Assembly: GCF_008727775.1 (NCBI RefSeq)
Contig: NZ_CP044232.1
Span: 1,984,001 to 2,048,000 of the forward strand
DNA: 64,000 bases
Direction: 5' to 3'
Source: Microbacterium lushaniae
Lineage (GTDB): Bacteria; Actinomycetota; Actinomycetes; Actinomycetales; Microbacteriaceae
The stretch's first letter is position 1. The number at the start of each line of letters is the position of its first letter. The notes under the pieces were generated by a model. The model ran no database searches. It was given only the letters and a program-made list of their open reading frames with translations, and was not told the DNA's origin. The position numbers and the translations under genes were made by a program. Below are positions 9,291 to 18,831 of the stretch, piece after piece.

Positions 9291-11702
9291 TCAGTCCTCG
9301 TCGGAGGGCGAGGCCTGCACCGGTGTCCCGCTGAGGGCCGCCGTGGTGACGCGTCGCCGCGACCGCCCCTGACCGGGCGCCTTGGGCTCGGGGAGCGCAT
9401 TGAGCACCGAATCCAGCAGCAGGTCCTTCTCCGTGCGCTCGGACTTCGACGCATCCGAACGCTTCTTGCGCGTCTTGCGCGCCGGGGCCTCGACGACCTG
9501 CTCGATCGGCTCGGGGGCGACCTGCTCACCGTCTTCGTCGGCTGCCGGGGTGGCAATGGTGGACGCGGCGATCTGGGCGAGCGCCGACTTCACGCCCTCC
9601 GTGATCACGTGCGTTCCGCTGGAGCCGCCGTTGCCGCCTCCGTTGGCACCGGCGCCTCCGCGTCCACGGCGTCCGGAGGAGGGTGCGGCACTGCTGGAGC
9701 GGTGCTTGACGACGGGATCGTGGTGCACGATGACCCCGCGACCGGCGCACACCTCGCACGGCTCACTGAAGGTCTCCAGCAGGCCCAGACCCAGCTTCTT
9801 ACGCGTCATCTGCACGAGCCCGAGCGAGGTGACCTCGGCGACCTGGTGCTTGGTGCGGTCGCGGCTGAGGCACTCCACCAGGCGACGAAGCACGAGGTCG
9901 CGGTTGGATTCGAGCACCATGTCGATGAAGTCGACGACGATGATGCCGCCGATATCGCGCAAGCGCAGCTGGCGGACGATCTCCTCGGCCGCTTCGAGGT
10001 TGTTCTTGGTGACGGTCTCCTCGAGGTTGCCGCCTGAGCCGACGAACTTGCCGGTGTTGACGTCGACGACCGTCATGGCCTCGGTGCGGTCGATCACCAG
10101 CGACCCGCCGGAGGGCAGCCACACCTTGCGGTCCAGCGCCTTCTCGATCTGCTCCGTGATCCGCAGCTCGTCGAACGGATCGCCGTCGCCCTCGTAGGTC
10201 TCGACACGCTCGAGCAGGTCGGGGGCGACGCCGGCGAGGTACGACGAGATCGTCTGCTGCGCGTCCTCCCCCTGGATGAGCATCTTGGTGAAGTCCTCGT
10301 TGAACACGTCGCGGACGATCTTCACGAGGAGGTCGGGCTCGGAGTGCAGGAGGGCGGGCGCCTGGATGGACTCGACCTGCTGGGAGATGTGCTCCCACTG
10401 CGCCGTGAGCCGCTGCACGTCGCGCGTGAGCTGGTCTTCGGTGGCTCCTTCGGCCGCGGTGCGCACGATGACGCCGGAGGACTCGGGGAGCACCTCCTTG
10501 AGGATCTTCTTCAGCCGTGCCCGCTCGGTGTCGGGGAGCTTGCGGGAGATGCCGTTCATCGCGCCGCCGGGGACGTACACGAGGTAGCGACCGGGGAGGG
10601 AGATCTGGCTGGTGAGGCGGGCGCCCTTGTGGCCCACCGGATCCTTCGTCACCTGCACGAGCACGCGATCGCCCGACTTCAGCGCCAGTTCGATGCGCCG
10701 CGGCTGATTGCCGGTCTCGACGGCGTCCCAGTCGACCTCGCCCGAGTACAGCACCGCGTTGCGGCCGCGGCCGATGTCGACGAAGGCCGCCTCCATGCTG
10801 GGCAGCACGTTCTGCACGCGTCCGACGTACACGTTGCCGATGAGGGATGCATCCTGATTGCGGGCGACGTAATGCTCGACGAGCACGTTGTCCTCGAGCA
10901 CGGCGATCTGGACACGCCCGTACTTGGACCGCACGACCATGACGCGGTCCACGGCCTCGCGGCGGGCGAGGAACTCGGCCTCCGTCACCACGGGGCGACG
11001 ACGCCCCGCTTCCCGCCCGTCACGGCGACGCTGCTTCTTCGCCTCCAGGCGCGTGGATCCCTTGATCCGCTGCGGCTCGGTGACGTACTCCACCGCGCGC
11101 TGACGGGGAGCCGGCGGCTGCTCGGCCTCCACCAGGTCGTCGGCGCCGTTGGCGCCGCGCCGGCGATTGCGGCGGCGGGCGCCGGCAGGACCGGCGGGCT
11201 CCTCCTCGACCGGGCGGGCGGCCGGCAGCTCGGGGATCTCGGGAGCGTAGAAGTGCAGCGCGGTGCTCACCGACGACACGAAGGTCTCCGGCAGCAGACC
11301 CAGCGACACCGCCGTCGGCGGTCCGGATGGCTGCTCGGGCTCGGCGGGCCGCGCCTCGGATGCGGCGGGCTGCTCGGGCTCGGCAGCCTGCGCCTCGGGT
11401 GCGGGAGCGTCGTCCGGCTGCGCCTCGGATGCGGCGGGCTCGTCCGGCTGCGCCTCGGATGCGGCGGGCTCGTCTGGCTGCGCCTGGGACGCTGCATCCT
11501 CGTCCGGCTGCGCCTCGGGTGCGGGGTCTTCTTCCGCTTCGGGCAGCGTGAGCGCGGCGGGCGCGCCCTCGTCACCCTCCACGGCCTCGACCGCGTCGAG
11601 CACGGCTTCGGCCTCGGTCGAGGCAGGCGAGGCGGCGGAGGCTTCCGGCGCGCTCAGGGTCTCGTCGGTGTGTTCCGGCTGGTTTTCTGTTGCATCGGCC
11701 AT
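9291..11702 (-). CDS. rne: Ribonuclease E/G
   Basis: 803 residues. Endoribonuclease central to mRNA decay and rRNA/tRNA processing. Residues 1 to about 260 are an acidic Ala/Glu/Pro-rich extension containing a decapeptide repeat and an Arg-rich patch (RRRNRRRG). The catalytic core follows: S1 domain (IGNVYVGRVQNVLPSMEAAFVDIG, about 290-360), DNase I-like domain with Mg-binding Asp in VVDVNTGKFVG (about 550) and IIVVDFIDM (about 590), and the zinc-link Cys pair in EPCEVCAGRG (about 650). The C-terminus is basic and disordered. ATG 11702 has GAGGAG 10 nt upstream; an earlier in-frame ATG at 11729 is less likely. Confidence 0.95.
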   Translation of the reverse strand: MADATENQPEHTDETLSAPEASAASPASTEAEAVLDAVEAVEGDEGAPAALTLPEAEEDPAPEAQPDEDAASQAQPDEPAASEAQPDEPAASEAQPDDAPAPEAQAAEPEQPAASEARPAEPEQPSGPPTAVSLGLLPETFVSSVSTALHFYAPEIPELPAARPVEEEPAGPAGARRRNRRRGANGADDLVEAEQPPAPRQRAVEYVTEPQRIKGSTRLEAKKQRRRDGREAGRRRPVVTEAEFLARREAVDRVMVVRSKYGRVQIAVLEDNVLVEHYVARNQDASLIGNVYVGRVQNVLPSMEAAFVDIGRGRNAVLYSGEVDWDAVETGNQPRRIELALKSGDRVLVQVTKDPVGHKGARLTSQISLPGRYLVYVPGGAMNGISRKLPDTERARLKKILKEVLPESSGVIVRTAAEGATEDQLTRDVQRLTAQWEHISQQVESIQAPALLHSEPDLLVKIVRDVFNEDFTKMLIQGEDAQQTISSYLAGVAPDLLERVETYEGDGDPFDELRITEQIEKALDRKVWLPSGGSLVIDRTEAMTVVDVNTGKFVGSGGNLEETVTKNNLEAAEEIVRQLRLRDIGGIIVVDFIDMVLESNRDLVLRRLVECLSRDRTKHQVAEVTSLGLVQMTRKKLGLGLLETFSEPCEVCAGRGVIVHHDPVVKHRSSSAAPSSGRRGRGGAGANGGGNGGSSGTHVITEGVKSALAQIAASTIATPAADEDGEQVAPEPIEQVVEAPARKTRKKRSDASKSERTEKDLLLDSVLNALPEPKAPGQGRSRRRVTTAALSGTPVQASPSDED
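11391..11510. repeat. Four 30-bp tandem units inside rne
   Basis: Units at 11391, 11421, 11451 and 11481. The second and third differ by a single base, the outer two are diverged. On the minus strand each encodes a version of AQPDEPAASE in the acidic N-terminal extension. Confidence 0.85.
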
Positions 11703-11986
11703 CTCTGGCGTACTCCTCGAGGGCGACACCGCGCGTCACCCGGAAACTCATGCGGCGCCGCACCCGGCGGTGCCACGAACTCTCTCGGTCTGCAGTCGGC
11801 CCGAAGCTCGTACTGCGAAAGGCGTCCATCGCCCGAAGTCTGTCGTGATGCGGTTGCGGCGCGGCCGCGGTGCATCATCGTCCATTATCGCACTTCCGGG
11901 AGCTCAGCGCAGTCAACTCACCGAACCGGTCTTATCTCCGGCGCGCGAGGGCGGCGGCGTCCAGGCCGCGGTGCCATAATCCCGCC
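11703..11986. promoter_or_regulatory. Divergent rne / VKOR intergenic region
   Basis: 284 bp without a gene. On the minus strand GATAAT (11884-11889) is a likely rne -10, giving a leader of about 175 nt, long enough for RNase E autoregulation. On the plus strand CATAAT (11975-11980) lies 6 nt before the VKOR ATG. No convincing -35 was found for either. Confidence 0.5.
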
Positions 11987-12586
11987 ATGACCACAGCGCC
12001 CTCCCCCGCTTCACCGAAGGCTCTGGCGGTATGGCTGGTGATCGCCGGGGTCGTCGGCTGGTGGGCGGCATACTCGCTCACGATGGAGCGCCTGCAGCTC
12101 CTCGCCGATCCCGGATCGACGGCGTCGTGCGACTTCAGCGTCCTCATCCAGTGCGGCAAGAATCTCGACTCGTGGCAGGGCAGCGTCTTCGGCTTCCCCA
12201 ATCCGATCCTGGGACTCACCGGGTGGATGGCCCCCGTCGTCGTGGGCATGGCGTTACTGGCCGGCGCGCGGTTCGCCCGCTGGTTCTGGTGGCTGTTCAC
12301 GCTGGGGACGGCCGGTGCGCTCGCATTCGTGGTGTGGCTCATCGCGCAGAGCATCTTCTCGCTGTCGACCCTGTGCCCGTGGTGCATGGTGACGTGGGCG
12401 GTGACGATCCCCACCTTCTACGCCGTGCTGCTGCACGTGCTGCGGGAGGGAATCCTCCCCGCCTCCCCCGCGGTACGCCGCGCCGCGGGTGTGCTGATGA
12501 GCTGGCTGCCGCTCGTGGTGGTCCTGTCCTTCGCCGTCATCGCGATCATCGCGCAGCTGCGCCTCGACGTGATCGGGTCGCTGTGA
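11987..12586 (+). CDS. Vitamin K epoxide reductase family membrane protein
   Basis: 199 residues. Bacterial VKOR homologues re-oxidise DsbA-like proteins and pass electrons to quinones. Membrane helices are predicted at about 12-30, 70-90, 95-120, 130-150 and 165-190. The two redox pairs are present: Cys48/Cys56 in the loop (SCDFSVLIQC) and the CPWC active site at 130-133. There is no fused thioredoxin domain. ATG 11987 has no SD but a -10 box 6 nt upstream, so it is probably leaderless. It overlaps the next gene by 4 nt. Confidence 0.93.
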   Translation: MTTAPSPASPKALAVWLVIAGVVGWWAAYSLTMERLQLLADPGSTASCDFSVLIQCGKNLDSWQGSVFGFPNPILGLTGWMAPVVVGMALLAGARFARWFWWLFTLGTAGALAFVVWLIAQSIFSLSTLCPWCMVTWAVTIPTFYAVLLHVLREGILPASPAVRRAAGVLMSWLPLVVVLSFAVIAIIAQLRLDVIGSL

Positions 12587-12993
12587 GGTCGCGGCGTTCT
12601 GCGGTCGCACTGGCGCTGAGCATCCTCGCCGGCGCGACGATCGCCGGCTGCGCGTCGACGACGCCGGAGCAGGTGTGCGTTCCGGAGCTCGCGGTCACTC
12701 CCGACGCCCCCCGCCCCGGGCGCATCGTGACCGTGCAGACGGTCCGCGCATGCCCCGCCGAGGAGGGGGTGCGATGGGAGGTGCGCATCCAGCCCGCGGA
12801 CGCGACGATCCCGCTCGCACGTGCTTTCGTCGAGCCCGAGGCGGACGGCTCGTTCGCGGTGCGTATCACCGTCCCACCCACGATCGGCCCAGGACCGGCG
12901 ATCGCGCACATCGCGAACTACTGGGAATCGGCCACGTGCCCCGACGGCGCGAGCTGCGCCGACGCCTCCGTCACCTTCGAGGTGCGCGAATAG
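12583..12993 (+). CDS. Small secreted lipoprotein
   Basis: 136 residues, function unknown. A basic N-terminus and hydrophobic helix end in the lipobox TIAGC with Cys23, so it is likely anchored outside the membrane. The mature part is a predicted beta-sandwich-like domain with several cysteines (EQVCVPE, VRACPAE, ESATCPDGASCAD) that could form disulfides. GTG 12583 overlaps the VKOR stop (GTGA), suggesting coupled translation and perhaps shared work in exported disulfide chemistry; that link is inference. Confidence 0.8.
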   Translation: MRSRRSAVALALSILAGATIAGCASTTPEQVCVPELAVTPDAPRPGRIVTVQTVRACPAEEGVRWEVRIQPADATIPLARAFVEPEADGSFAVRITVPPTIGPGPAIAHIANYWESATCPDGASCADASVTFEVRE

Positions 12994-12994
12994 G

Positions 12995-13411
12995 TCAGCC
13001 GAACCAGATCTCGAGTTCGCGGGCCGCGGACTCGGGGCTGTCGCTGCCATGCACGAGGTTCTGCTGCACGGCCACGCCCCAGTCCCGTCCGAAGTCACCG
13101 CGGATCGTCCCCGGTGCCGCGGAGGTGGGGTCGGTGGCGCCGGCCAGCGAACGGAATCCCTCGATGACCCGGTTTCCGGCGAGGCGGATCGCCACGGCGG
13201 GGCCGGACATCATGAATTCCAGGAGCGGCTCGTAGAACGGCTTCCCCTCGTGCTCGGCGTAGTGGCGCTCCAGACGTGCGCGGTCGGGCTCGACGAGCCG
13301 GATGTCCACGAGCGCGTAGCCCTTCGCCTCGATGCGCGCGAGGATCGCCCCGGTCAGCCCGCGGGCCACACCGTCCGGCTTGACCAGGACGAGGGTCTCT
13401 TCGGTTGCCAT
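12995..13411 (-). CDS. ndk: Nucleoside diphosphate kinase
   Basis: 138 residues. It equilibrates NTP and NDP pools through a phospho-histidine. TLVLVKPDGVARGLTGAI opens the fold and the catalytic His is in NLVHGSDS. ATG 13411 is preferred over the ATG two codons earlier because GGAG then sits 7 nt upstream. It ends 1 nt from the convergent lipoprotein gene and starts 2 nt after the DUF4233 gene. Confidence 0.98.
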   Translation of the reverse strand: MATEETLVLVKPDGVARGLTGAILARIEAKGYALVDIRLVEPDRARLERHYAEHEGKPFYEPLLEFMMSGPAVAIRLAGNRVIEGFRSLAGATDPTSAAPGTIRGDFGRDWGVAVQQNLVHGSDSPESAARELEIWFG

Positions 13412-13413
13412 GT

Positions 13414-13803
13414 TCATTCTCCGTTCGAGGTTCCGTGCGAGGCGGCGGCGTTGCGCCGATCCAGAGCCGCCCCCTTGATGGTCGCATACGCCCACATGCC
13501 GCCGAAAATGAGCGCCACGAGCCCCAGGGCCGGAAGGAGCAGAGCGCCCAGGGCCAGGATCAGCTGCAGCACCCACCCGACCGCGATGGCCCAGCGGTGG
13601 CGCAGCATGCCCGCGGTGATGACCATCAGGGCGGCCAGGACACTGCCGCCCACCACGGCCCACCACGGCTCGATCCCCGGCGGCACCTCCTTGAGCCCGA
13701 ACACGACGAGGCCGCCCAGGAAGACGACGATCGACTCGAACCCGAGGACGACCGCCCCCAGTGATTCCGCCGCGCCCCGGCGCCGCCGAACGCGCGACGT
13801 CAT
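13414..13803 (-). CDS. DUF4233 membrane protein
   Basis: 129 residues with four predicted helices (starting near SLGAVVLGFESIVVFLGGLV, PWWAVVGGSVLAALMVITAG, WAIAVGWVLQLILALGALL and LGLVALIFGGMWAYATIKG). It matches the DUF4233 family, found between folC and ndk in many Actinobacteria. Function unknown. ATG 13803 overlaps the folC stop (ATGA). Confidence 0.88.
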   Translation of the reverse strand: MTSRVRRRRGAAESLGAVVLGFESIVVFLGGLVVFGLKEVPPGIEPWWAVVGGSVLAALMVITAGMLRHRWAIAVGWVLQLILALGALLLPALGLVALIFGGMWAYATIKGAALDRRNAAASHGTSNGE

Positions 13804-15152
13804 GCCTGCCACCCGTCTTTCCAGCCTTCGACCTCGGCAACCCTCAGGGCCTCGCCGGCCAGCACGACCGAACCGGCGATCACGACCGCCCGGCGATCGG
13901 ATGCCGCGGCCCACTCACGCGCCGCGTCCGCGGCGTCCTCGACCCCGTGGTGCACGGTGACGGCGAGACCGGCGGCTTCGGCCAGATCCGCCAGGGAATC
14001 GGGGTCGCTCGCGCGCTCCGAATCCGGTGCGGTCGCGAACAGGTGTGCGGTGACCGGGGCGAGCGTCTCGACTATCCCGGATGCGTCCTTGTCGCCCAGC
14101 ACTCCCAGCACGACACCCCACTCGTCCACATCGAACGATTCCCGCAGGGCCGTGACCAGCGCACGTGCGCCGTGGGGATTGTGGGCGGCGTCCACGAGCA
14201 CCGTGGGGTGGGCGCCGACCAGCTGCAGGCGACCGGGAGAGGTCACCTGCCCCAGGCCATCGCCCACGACCTCCTCGGTGAGCGGCTGGGAGGCGCCGCC
14301 GATGAGCGATTCCACGGCGGCGATCGCCAGTGCGGCGTTGGAGCCCTGGTGCGCGCCGTACAGCGGCAGATACTCGTCCGCATACGTGCCGGCGAGGCCC
14401 CGCACGGAGATCTGCTGTCCGCCGACGGCCAGGCGCTGCTCGGCGAGGGCGAACTCGTCCCCCTCGAAGGCGATCGTCGCGCCGCGGGATGATGCGGCCT
14501 CGCGCAGCACGCGTGCGACGGCCGCATCCTGCTGGGCCGACACGACGGCCGCACCGTCTTTGATGATCCCCGCCTTCACGCGCGCGATCTCGGTGAGCGT
14601 CGACCCCAGCCGATCGGTGTGGTCCAGATCGACCGGGGTGATCACGGCGACGTCGCCGTCGGCGGTGTTCGTGGAATCCCACGACCCGCCCATGCCCACC
14701 TCCAGGACGAGCACGTCGACGGGGGCGTCGGCGGCCACGACGAAGGCCAGGACCGTGAGCAGCTCGAAGAACGTCAGCGGCGCATCACCGGCGGCGATCA
14801 GCTCCGCGTCGACGAGGTCCACGAACGGGGTGATCTCGTCCCACGCATCGGCCACGGCGGCGTCGGAGACCGGTTCGCCGTCGATCAGGATCCGCTCGGT
14901 GAAACGCTCCAGGTGCGGGCTCGTGAACATGCCGGTGCGAAGGCCCAGCGCACGCACGAGGCTCTCGATGATGCGGCTGGTCGACGTCTTGCCGTTGGTG
15001 CCGGTGATGTGGATCACCCGGTAGGTGCGCTGCGGATCGTCGAGCAGCTCGAGCACGCGGCGCGTGCGCTCCACGCGCGGCTGCACCCACTGCTCACCCT
15101 GTCGCTGCAGCAGCGCGGCGTACACCGCGTCGGCGCGTGCGCGGTCGTTCAT
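13800..15152 (-). CDS. folC: Folylpolyglutamate synthase / dihydrofolate synthase
   Basis: 450 residues. It ligates glutamate to dihydropteroate and/or folates. Mur-ligase-type motifs are [13 protein letters not shown] (P-loop at 51-56), [13 protein letters not shown] (folate loop), [35 protein letters not shown] and [10 protein letters not shown]. Length is typical. ATG 15152 overlaps the ileS stop (ATGA), so expression should follow the ileS T-box. Confidence 0.96.
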   Translation of the reverse strand: MNDRARADAVYAALLQRQGEQWVQPRVERTRRVLELLDDPQRTYRVIHITGTNGKTSTSRIIESLVRALGLRTGMFTSPHLERFTERILIDGEPVSDAAVADAWDEITPFVDLVDAELIAAGDAPLTFFELLTVLAFVVAADAPVDVLVLEVGMGGSWDSTNTADGDVAVITPVDLDHTDRLGSTLTEIARVKAGIIKDGAAVVSAQQDAAVARVLREAASSRGATIAFEGDEFALAEQRLAVGGQQISVRGLAGTYADEYLPLYGAHQGSNAALAIAAVESLIGGASQPLTEEVVGDGLGQVTSPGRLQLVGAHPTVLVDAAHNPHGARALVTALRESFDVDEWGVVLGVLGDKDASGIVETLAPVTAHLFATAPDSERASDPDSLADLAEAAGLAVTVHHGVEDAADAAREWAAASDRRAVVIAGSVVLAGEALRVAEVEGWKDGWQA

Positions 15153-18100
15153 GCGTTCTCCTCCATTGCCAGCCGGGTCACCCCGACGCGGAACGCGCCG
15201 GTGTTGGCGAAGGCGCCTGCGGCGAACTCGCCGGTGTGGTCGGCGTCGGCGTCCGGCGTCGAGCGCAGCGTGCCGCGTGCGAGCACCGTGGCCCCGCCGG
15301 CGACCACGCACGCTTCGCGGGCGAGGGTCTCCCCCGCGATGTCGGCGACGTCGAAGGCCGTCGTCACCGCGGCCGCATCGGCATCGTCGTCGAACGCGAG
15401 CACGAGACGGATGCGGTCACTGACATCGAAGCCCGCCGCCTTCCGCGTGTCCTGCACGGCCCGGATGACGTCCCGCGCGAGCCCTTCGGCCTCCAGCGCC
15501 TCGTTGGTCGTGGTGTCCAGGACCACGAAACCTCCGGTGGGCAGCACAGCCAGCGCCTCGCCCTCTGGGCGGCCCGCCGTCTCGACGAGGAGGTCGTACT
15601 CGCCCGGCTCCAGCGCGATCCCCCCGGCCGTCACGACGCCGTCGACCTCCTGCCACTCGCCCGACCGCGCGGCCTTGATCGCCTGCTGCACGAGCTTGCC
15701 CAGGCGGGGTCCGGCTGCCCGCGCGTTCACCGTCAAGCGGTGCGAGATGCCGTACTCGGCCGCCGTTCCCGGCTCCAGCTCGATCAGATCCACGCGCTTG
15801 ACGTTGAGCTCGTCGCTGAGGATGCCCTCGAACTGCCGCAGGGAGTGGGCGTTGGCCATCACGACCGTCAGCCGCGGCAGCGGCAGCCGGACGCGCTTGC
15901 CCTCCTTCTTGCGCAGGGCGTTGGCCACGCGCGAGACCTCGCGCACGGCATCCATCGCCGAGCGGATGTCTTCCGCGCCGGCGAAGGCGGCCGCATCCGG
16001 CCAGTCGGCCAGATGCACGCTGCGACCGCCGGTGAGGCCCTGCCACACCCGCTCGGTGACCAGGGGCAGGAGGGGGGCGGCGACGCGCGTGAGGGTCTCG
16101 AGCACCGTGTAGAGCGTGTCGAACGCTTCGGTCGAGGACGGGTCGTCTTCGCTCACTCCGAGCCAGAACCGGTCGCGCGAGCGGCGGATGTACCAGTTGG
16201 TGAGCACCTCGCCGAAGTCGCGCAGCCGCTCGCACGCGGTCGTGGAATCCAGTCCGTCCAAGTCGGCGGCGACGTCTCGCACGAGCTCGCCGGTGAGGGC
16301 GAGGATGTAGCGGTCGAGCACGTCGGTGGAGTCCGTGCGCCACACCGCCTCGTACCCGTCGGTGCCCCCGGTCCCCGAGCCTGTCGAGGGGCCTGCGGCG
16401 TTGGCGTAGGTCGCGAAGAAGTACCACGCGTTCCACAGCGGCAGGAGGAACTCGCGCACGCCGGCACGGATGCCCTCCTCCGTGACGACCAGATTGCCCC
16501 CGCGCAGCACGGAGCTTCCCATCAGGAACCAGCGCATGGCATCAGAGCCGTCGCGGTCGAACACCTCGCGAACGTCCGGATAGTTGCTCAGCGACTTCGA
16601 CATCTTCTGCCCGTCGCTTCCGAGCACGATCCCGTGCGCGGAGACGGCCTTGAACGCCGGCCGGTCGAACAGCGCGGTCGACAGGACGTGCATGACGTAG
16701 AACCACCCGCGCGTCTGCCCGATGTACTCCACGATGAAGTCCGCCGGCGCGTGCTCATCGAACCACTGCGCGTTCTCGAACGGGTAGTGCACCTGCGCGA
16801 ACGGCATCGACCCGGAGTCGAACCAGACGTCGAGCACGTCTTCGATGCGCCGCATCGTGCTGCGCCCGGTCGGGTCGTCGGGGTTCGGACGGGTGAGTTC
16901 GTCGATGTACGGCCGGTGCAGGTCGACATCCCCCTGCTCGTTGCGCGGAAGCCGGCCGAAGTCGGCCTCGATCTGGGCGAGGGAGCCGTACACGTCCACG
17001 CGGGGGTAGGCGGGGTCATCGCTCTTCCACACCGGGATGGGCGAGCCCCAGTACCGGTTGCGGCTGATGGACCAGTCGCGGGCGCCTTCGAGCCACTTGC
17101 CGAACTGCCCTTCCTTGACGTTCTCCGGCGCCCACGTGATCTGCGCGTTGTTCTCGATCAGGCGGTCCTTGATGTCGGTGACCCGCACGAACCAGCTCGA
17201 GACCGCCTTGTAGATGAGGGGGTTCCGGCACCGCCAGCAGTGCGGGTAGGAGTGCTCGTAGCTCGCCTCGCGAACGAGGCGCCCGCTCTGGCGCAGGAGC
17301 CGGATGAGCGGGGTGTTGGCATCCATCCACAGCATCCCGGCGACATCGGCCACCTCCGGCAGGAACCGCCCGCCGTCGTCGAGGGAGAGGATCGTCGGCA
17401 GCCCTGCCGCATCCGCGAGGCGCTTGTCGTCCTCACCGTACGCGGGCGCCTGGTGGACGATGCCGGTTCCGTCGGTGGTGGTGACGTAGTCGTCGGCGAC
17501 GATGTGCCACGCGTCGTGCGTGCCCCACTGGTCGGCGTCGGCGTAGTAGTCGAAGAGCCGGTCGTAGGCGACGCCGGCCAGCTCGGCACCGAGCACGGTC
17601 TGCTCGACGGCGGCCGCGGCGTCCTCCGCCGAGGCGTAACCGAGGTCTTTCGCGTAGCCGGGGAGGAGGTCTTCGGCCAGCAGGTACCGGTGCGCCGAGG
17701 TCTCGATGGCGTCGTCGGCCTCGCCGCCGGGCGTGCGGTGCACATCGGCAGCTCCCGCCGGGCCACCCGGCACCACGACGTAGCGGATGCCGGGACCCAC
17801 CGCGAGCGCGAGGTTGGTCGGCAGCGTCCACGGCGTCGTGGTCCACGCCAGTGCGCGGACGCCGGTGAGTCCGAGCACCTCGGCCTTGGCCCCCACGAGG
17901 GGGAAGGTGACGGTGACCGACGGGTCTTGACGGGTCTTGTAGACGTCGTCGTCCATGCGCAGCTCGTGGCTGGACAGCGGCGTCTCATCGCGCCAGCAGT
18001 AGGGCAGCACGCGGTAGCCCTCGTAGGCGAGCCCCTTCTCGTGCAGCGACTGGAACGCCCACAGCACCGACTCCATGTACGTGGTGTCGAGCGTCTTGTA

Positions 18101-18604
18101 GCCGCGCTCGAAGTCGACCCACCGCGCCTGGCGCGTGACGTAGTCCTGCCACTCGTGCGTGTACTCCAGCACCGAGGCGCGGGCCTTGGCGTTGAAGGTC
18201 GCCACGCCCATCCGCTCGATCTCGTCCTTCTCGGTGATCCCGAGCTGCTTCATCGCCTCCAGCTCGGCGGGCAGACCGTGCGTGTCCCACCCGAACACAC
18301 GGTCGACCTTCTTGCCGCGCATCGTCTGGAACCGCGGGAACACGTCCTTGGCGTACCCGGTGAGCAGATGGCCGTAGTGCGGCAGCCCGTTGGCGAAGGG
18401 CGGGCCGTCGTAGAACACCCATTCCTCGGCGCCGTCGCGCTGGGCGATCGACGCGCGGAAGGTGTCGTCATCACGCCAGAACGCGAGCGTGTCGGCCTCG
18501 ATCGCCGGGAACTTCGGGCTCGGCACGACGGCGGCCACGGCCGCCGGCTCCGGGCTCGTGGATGCATCGGCAGCGGGTCCGAACGCGGACTTCGGGTAGG
18601 TCAT
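15149..18604 (-). CDS. ileS: Isoleucyl-tRNA synthetase, eukaryote-like type
   Basis: 1151 residues. Class I synthetase charging tRNA-Ile. The ATP motif is [19 protein letters not shown] (HYGH at 76-79) and the second is [14 protein letters not shown] near 665. These variants match the type 2 (eukaryote-like) IleRS that tends to be less sensitive to mupirocin. An editing domain ([16 protein letters not shown]) and an anticodon-binding domain ([21 protein letters not shown]) are present. GGAGAG lies just before ATG 18604. Controlled by the T-box upstream. Confidence 0.97.
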   Translation of the reverse strand: MTYPKSAFGPAADASTSPEPAAVAAVVPSPKFPAIEADTLAFWRDDDTFRASIAQRDGAEEWVFYDGPPFANGLPHYGHLLTGYAKDVFPRFQTMRGKKVDRVFGWDTHGLPAELEAMKQLGITEKDEIERMGVATFNAKARASVLEYTHEWQDYVTRQARWVDFERGYKTLDTTYMESVLWAFQSLHEKGLAYEGYRVLPYCWRDETPLSSHELRMDDDVYKTRQDPSVTVTFPLVGAKAEVLGLTGVRALAWTTTPWTLPTNLALAVGPGIRYVVVPGGPAGAADVHRTPGGEADDAIETSAHRYLLAEDLLPGYAKDLGYASAEDAAAAVEQTVLGAELAGVAYDRLFDYYADADQWGTHDAWHIVADDYVTTTDGTGIVHQAPAYGEDDKRLADAAGLPTILSLDDGGRFLPEVADVAGMLWMDANTPLIRLLRQSGRLVREASYEHSYPHCWRCRNPLIYKAVSSWFVRVTDIKDRLIENNAQITWAPENVKEGQFGKWLEGARDWSISRNRYWGSPIPVWKSDDPAYPRVDVYGSLAQIEADFGRLPRNEQGDVDLHRPYIDELTRPNPDDPTGRSTMRRIEDVLDVWFDSGSMPFAQVHYPFENAQWFDEHAPADFIVEYIGQTRGWFYVMHVLSTALFDRPAFKAVSAHGIVLGSDGQKMSKSLSNYPDVREVFDRDGSDAMRWFLMGSSVLRGGNLVVTEEGIRAGVREFLLPLWNAWYFFATYANAAGPSTGSGTGGTDGYEAVWRTDSTDVLDRYILALTGELVRDVAADLDGLDSTTACERLRDFGEVLTNWYIRRSRDRFWLGVSEDDPSSTEAFDTLYTVLETLTRVAAPLLPLVTERVWQGLTGGRSVHLADWPDAAAFAGAEDIRSAMDAVREVSRVANALRKKEGKRVRLPLPRLTVVMANAHSLRQFEGILSDELNVKRVDLIELEPGTAAEYGISHRLTVNARAAGPRLGKLVQQAIKAARSGEWQEVDGVVTAGGIALEPGEYDLLVETAGRPEGEALAVLPTGGFVVLDTTTNEALEAEGLARDVIRAVQDTRKAAGFDVSDRIRLVLAFDDDADAAAVTTAFDVADIAGETLAREACVVAGGATVLARGTLRSTPDADADHTGEFAAGAFANTGAFRVGVTRLAMEENA

Positions 18605-18807
18605 GTCTCTCCAGCAGGTCGGTGTTCACCTGCGAGGACGACCCTTGCGGACCGCGGTACCACCCCGCGTGACTTCCCCGGCGGTTCGCGCCGAGAGGAG
18701 CCCTCTCTCACTGCGGCTGTGACGGGCCTGACCCGCTCGGTTCTACTGAGGGCCGATCGCCCTGTTCTTCCGAGAGCTCCCCGGTGATGGCCGGATCGAT
18801 GCTCGTG
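18605..18807 (-). promoter_or_regulatory. T-box riboswitch (ileS leader, translational type)
   Basis: The conserved T-box sequence GGGTGGTACCGCG is read on the minus strand at about 18653-18666. Upstream is a very short stem I, CCGG-CCATCA-CCGG, whose loop shows the Ile codon ATC. The conserved AGTAGAACCGAGCGGGT follows. No U-run terminator is seen; instead a 6-bp hairpin (18614-18633) sits against the ileS SD. This is the ultrashort-stem-I actinobacterial class, in which uncharged tRNA-Ile exposes the ribosome site. Confidence 0.9.
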
Positions 18808-18813
18808 TCCACG

Positions 18814-18819
18814 ATTGTA
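18814..18819 (-). promoter_or_regulatory. -10 element for the ileS T-box transcript
   Basis: TACAAT on the minus strand, about 7 nt before the expected leader start; no good -35. Confidence 0.55.
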
Positions 18820-18831
18820 CCCGCCCGAGGG

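Noticed and set aside
15137-18787. Very long open frame (about 1200 codons) on the plus strand opposite ileS
   Set aside because: No domain similarity, high-GC codon-position artefact; the minus strand encodes a complete IleRS.
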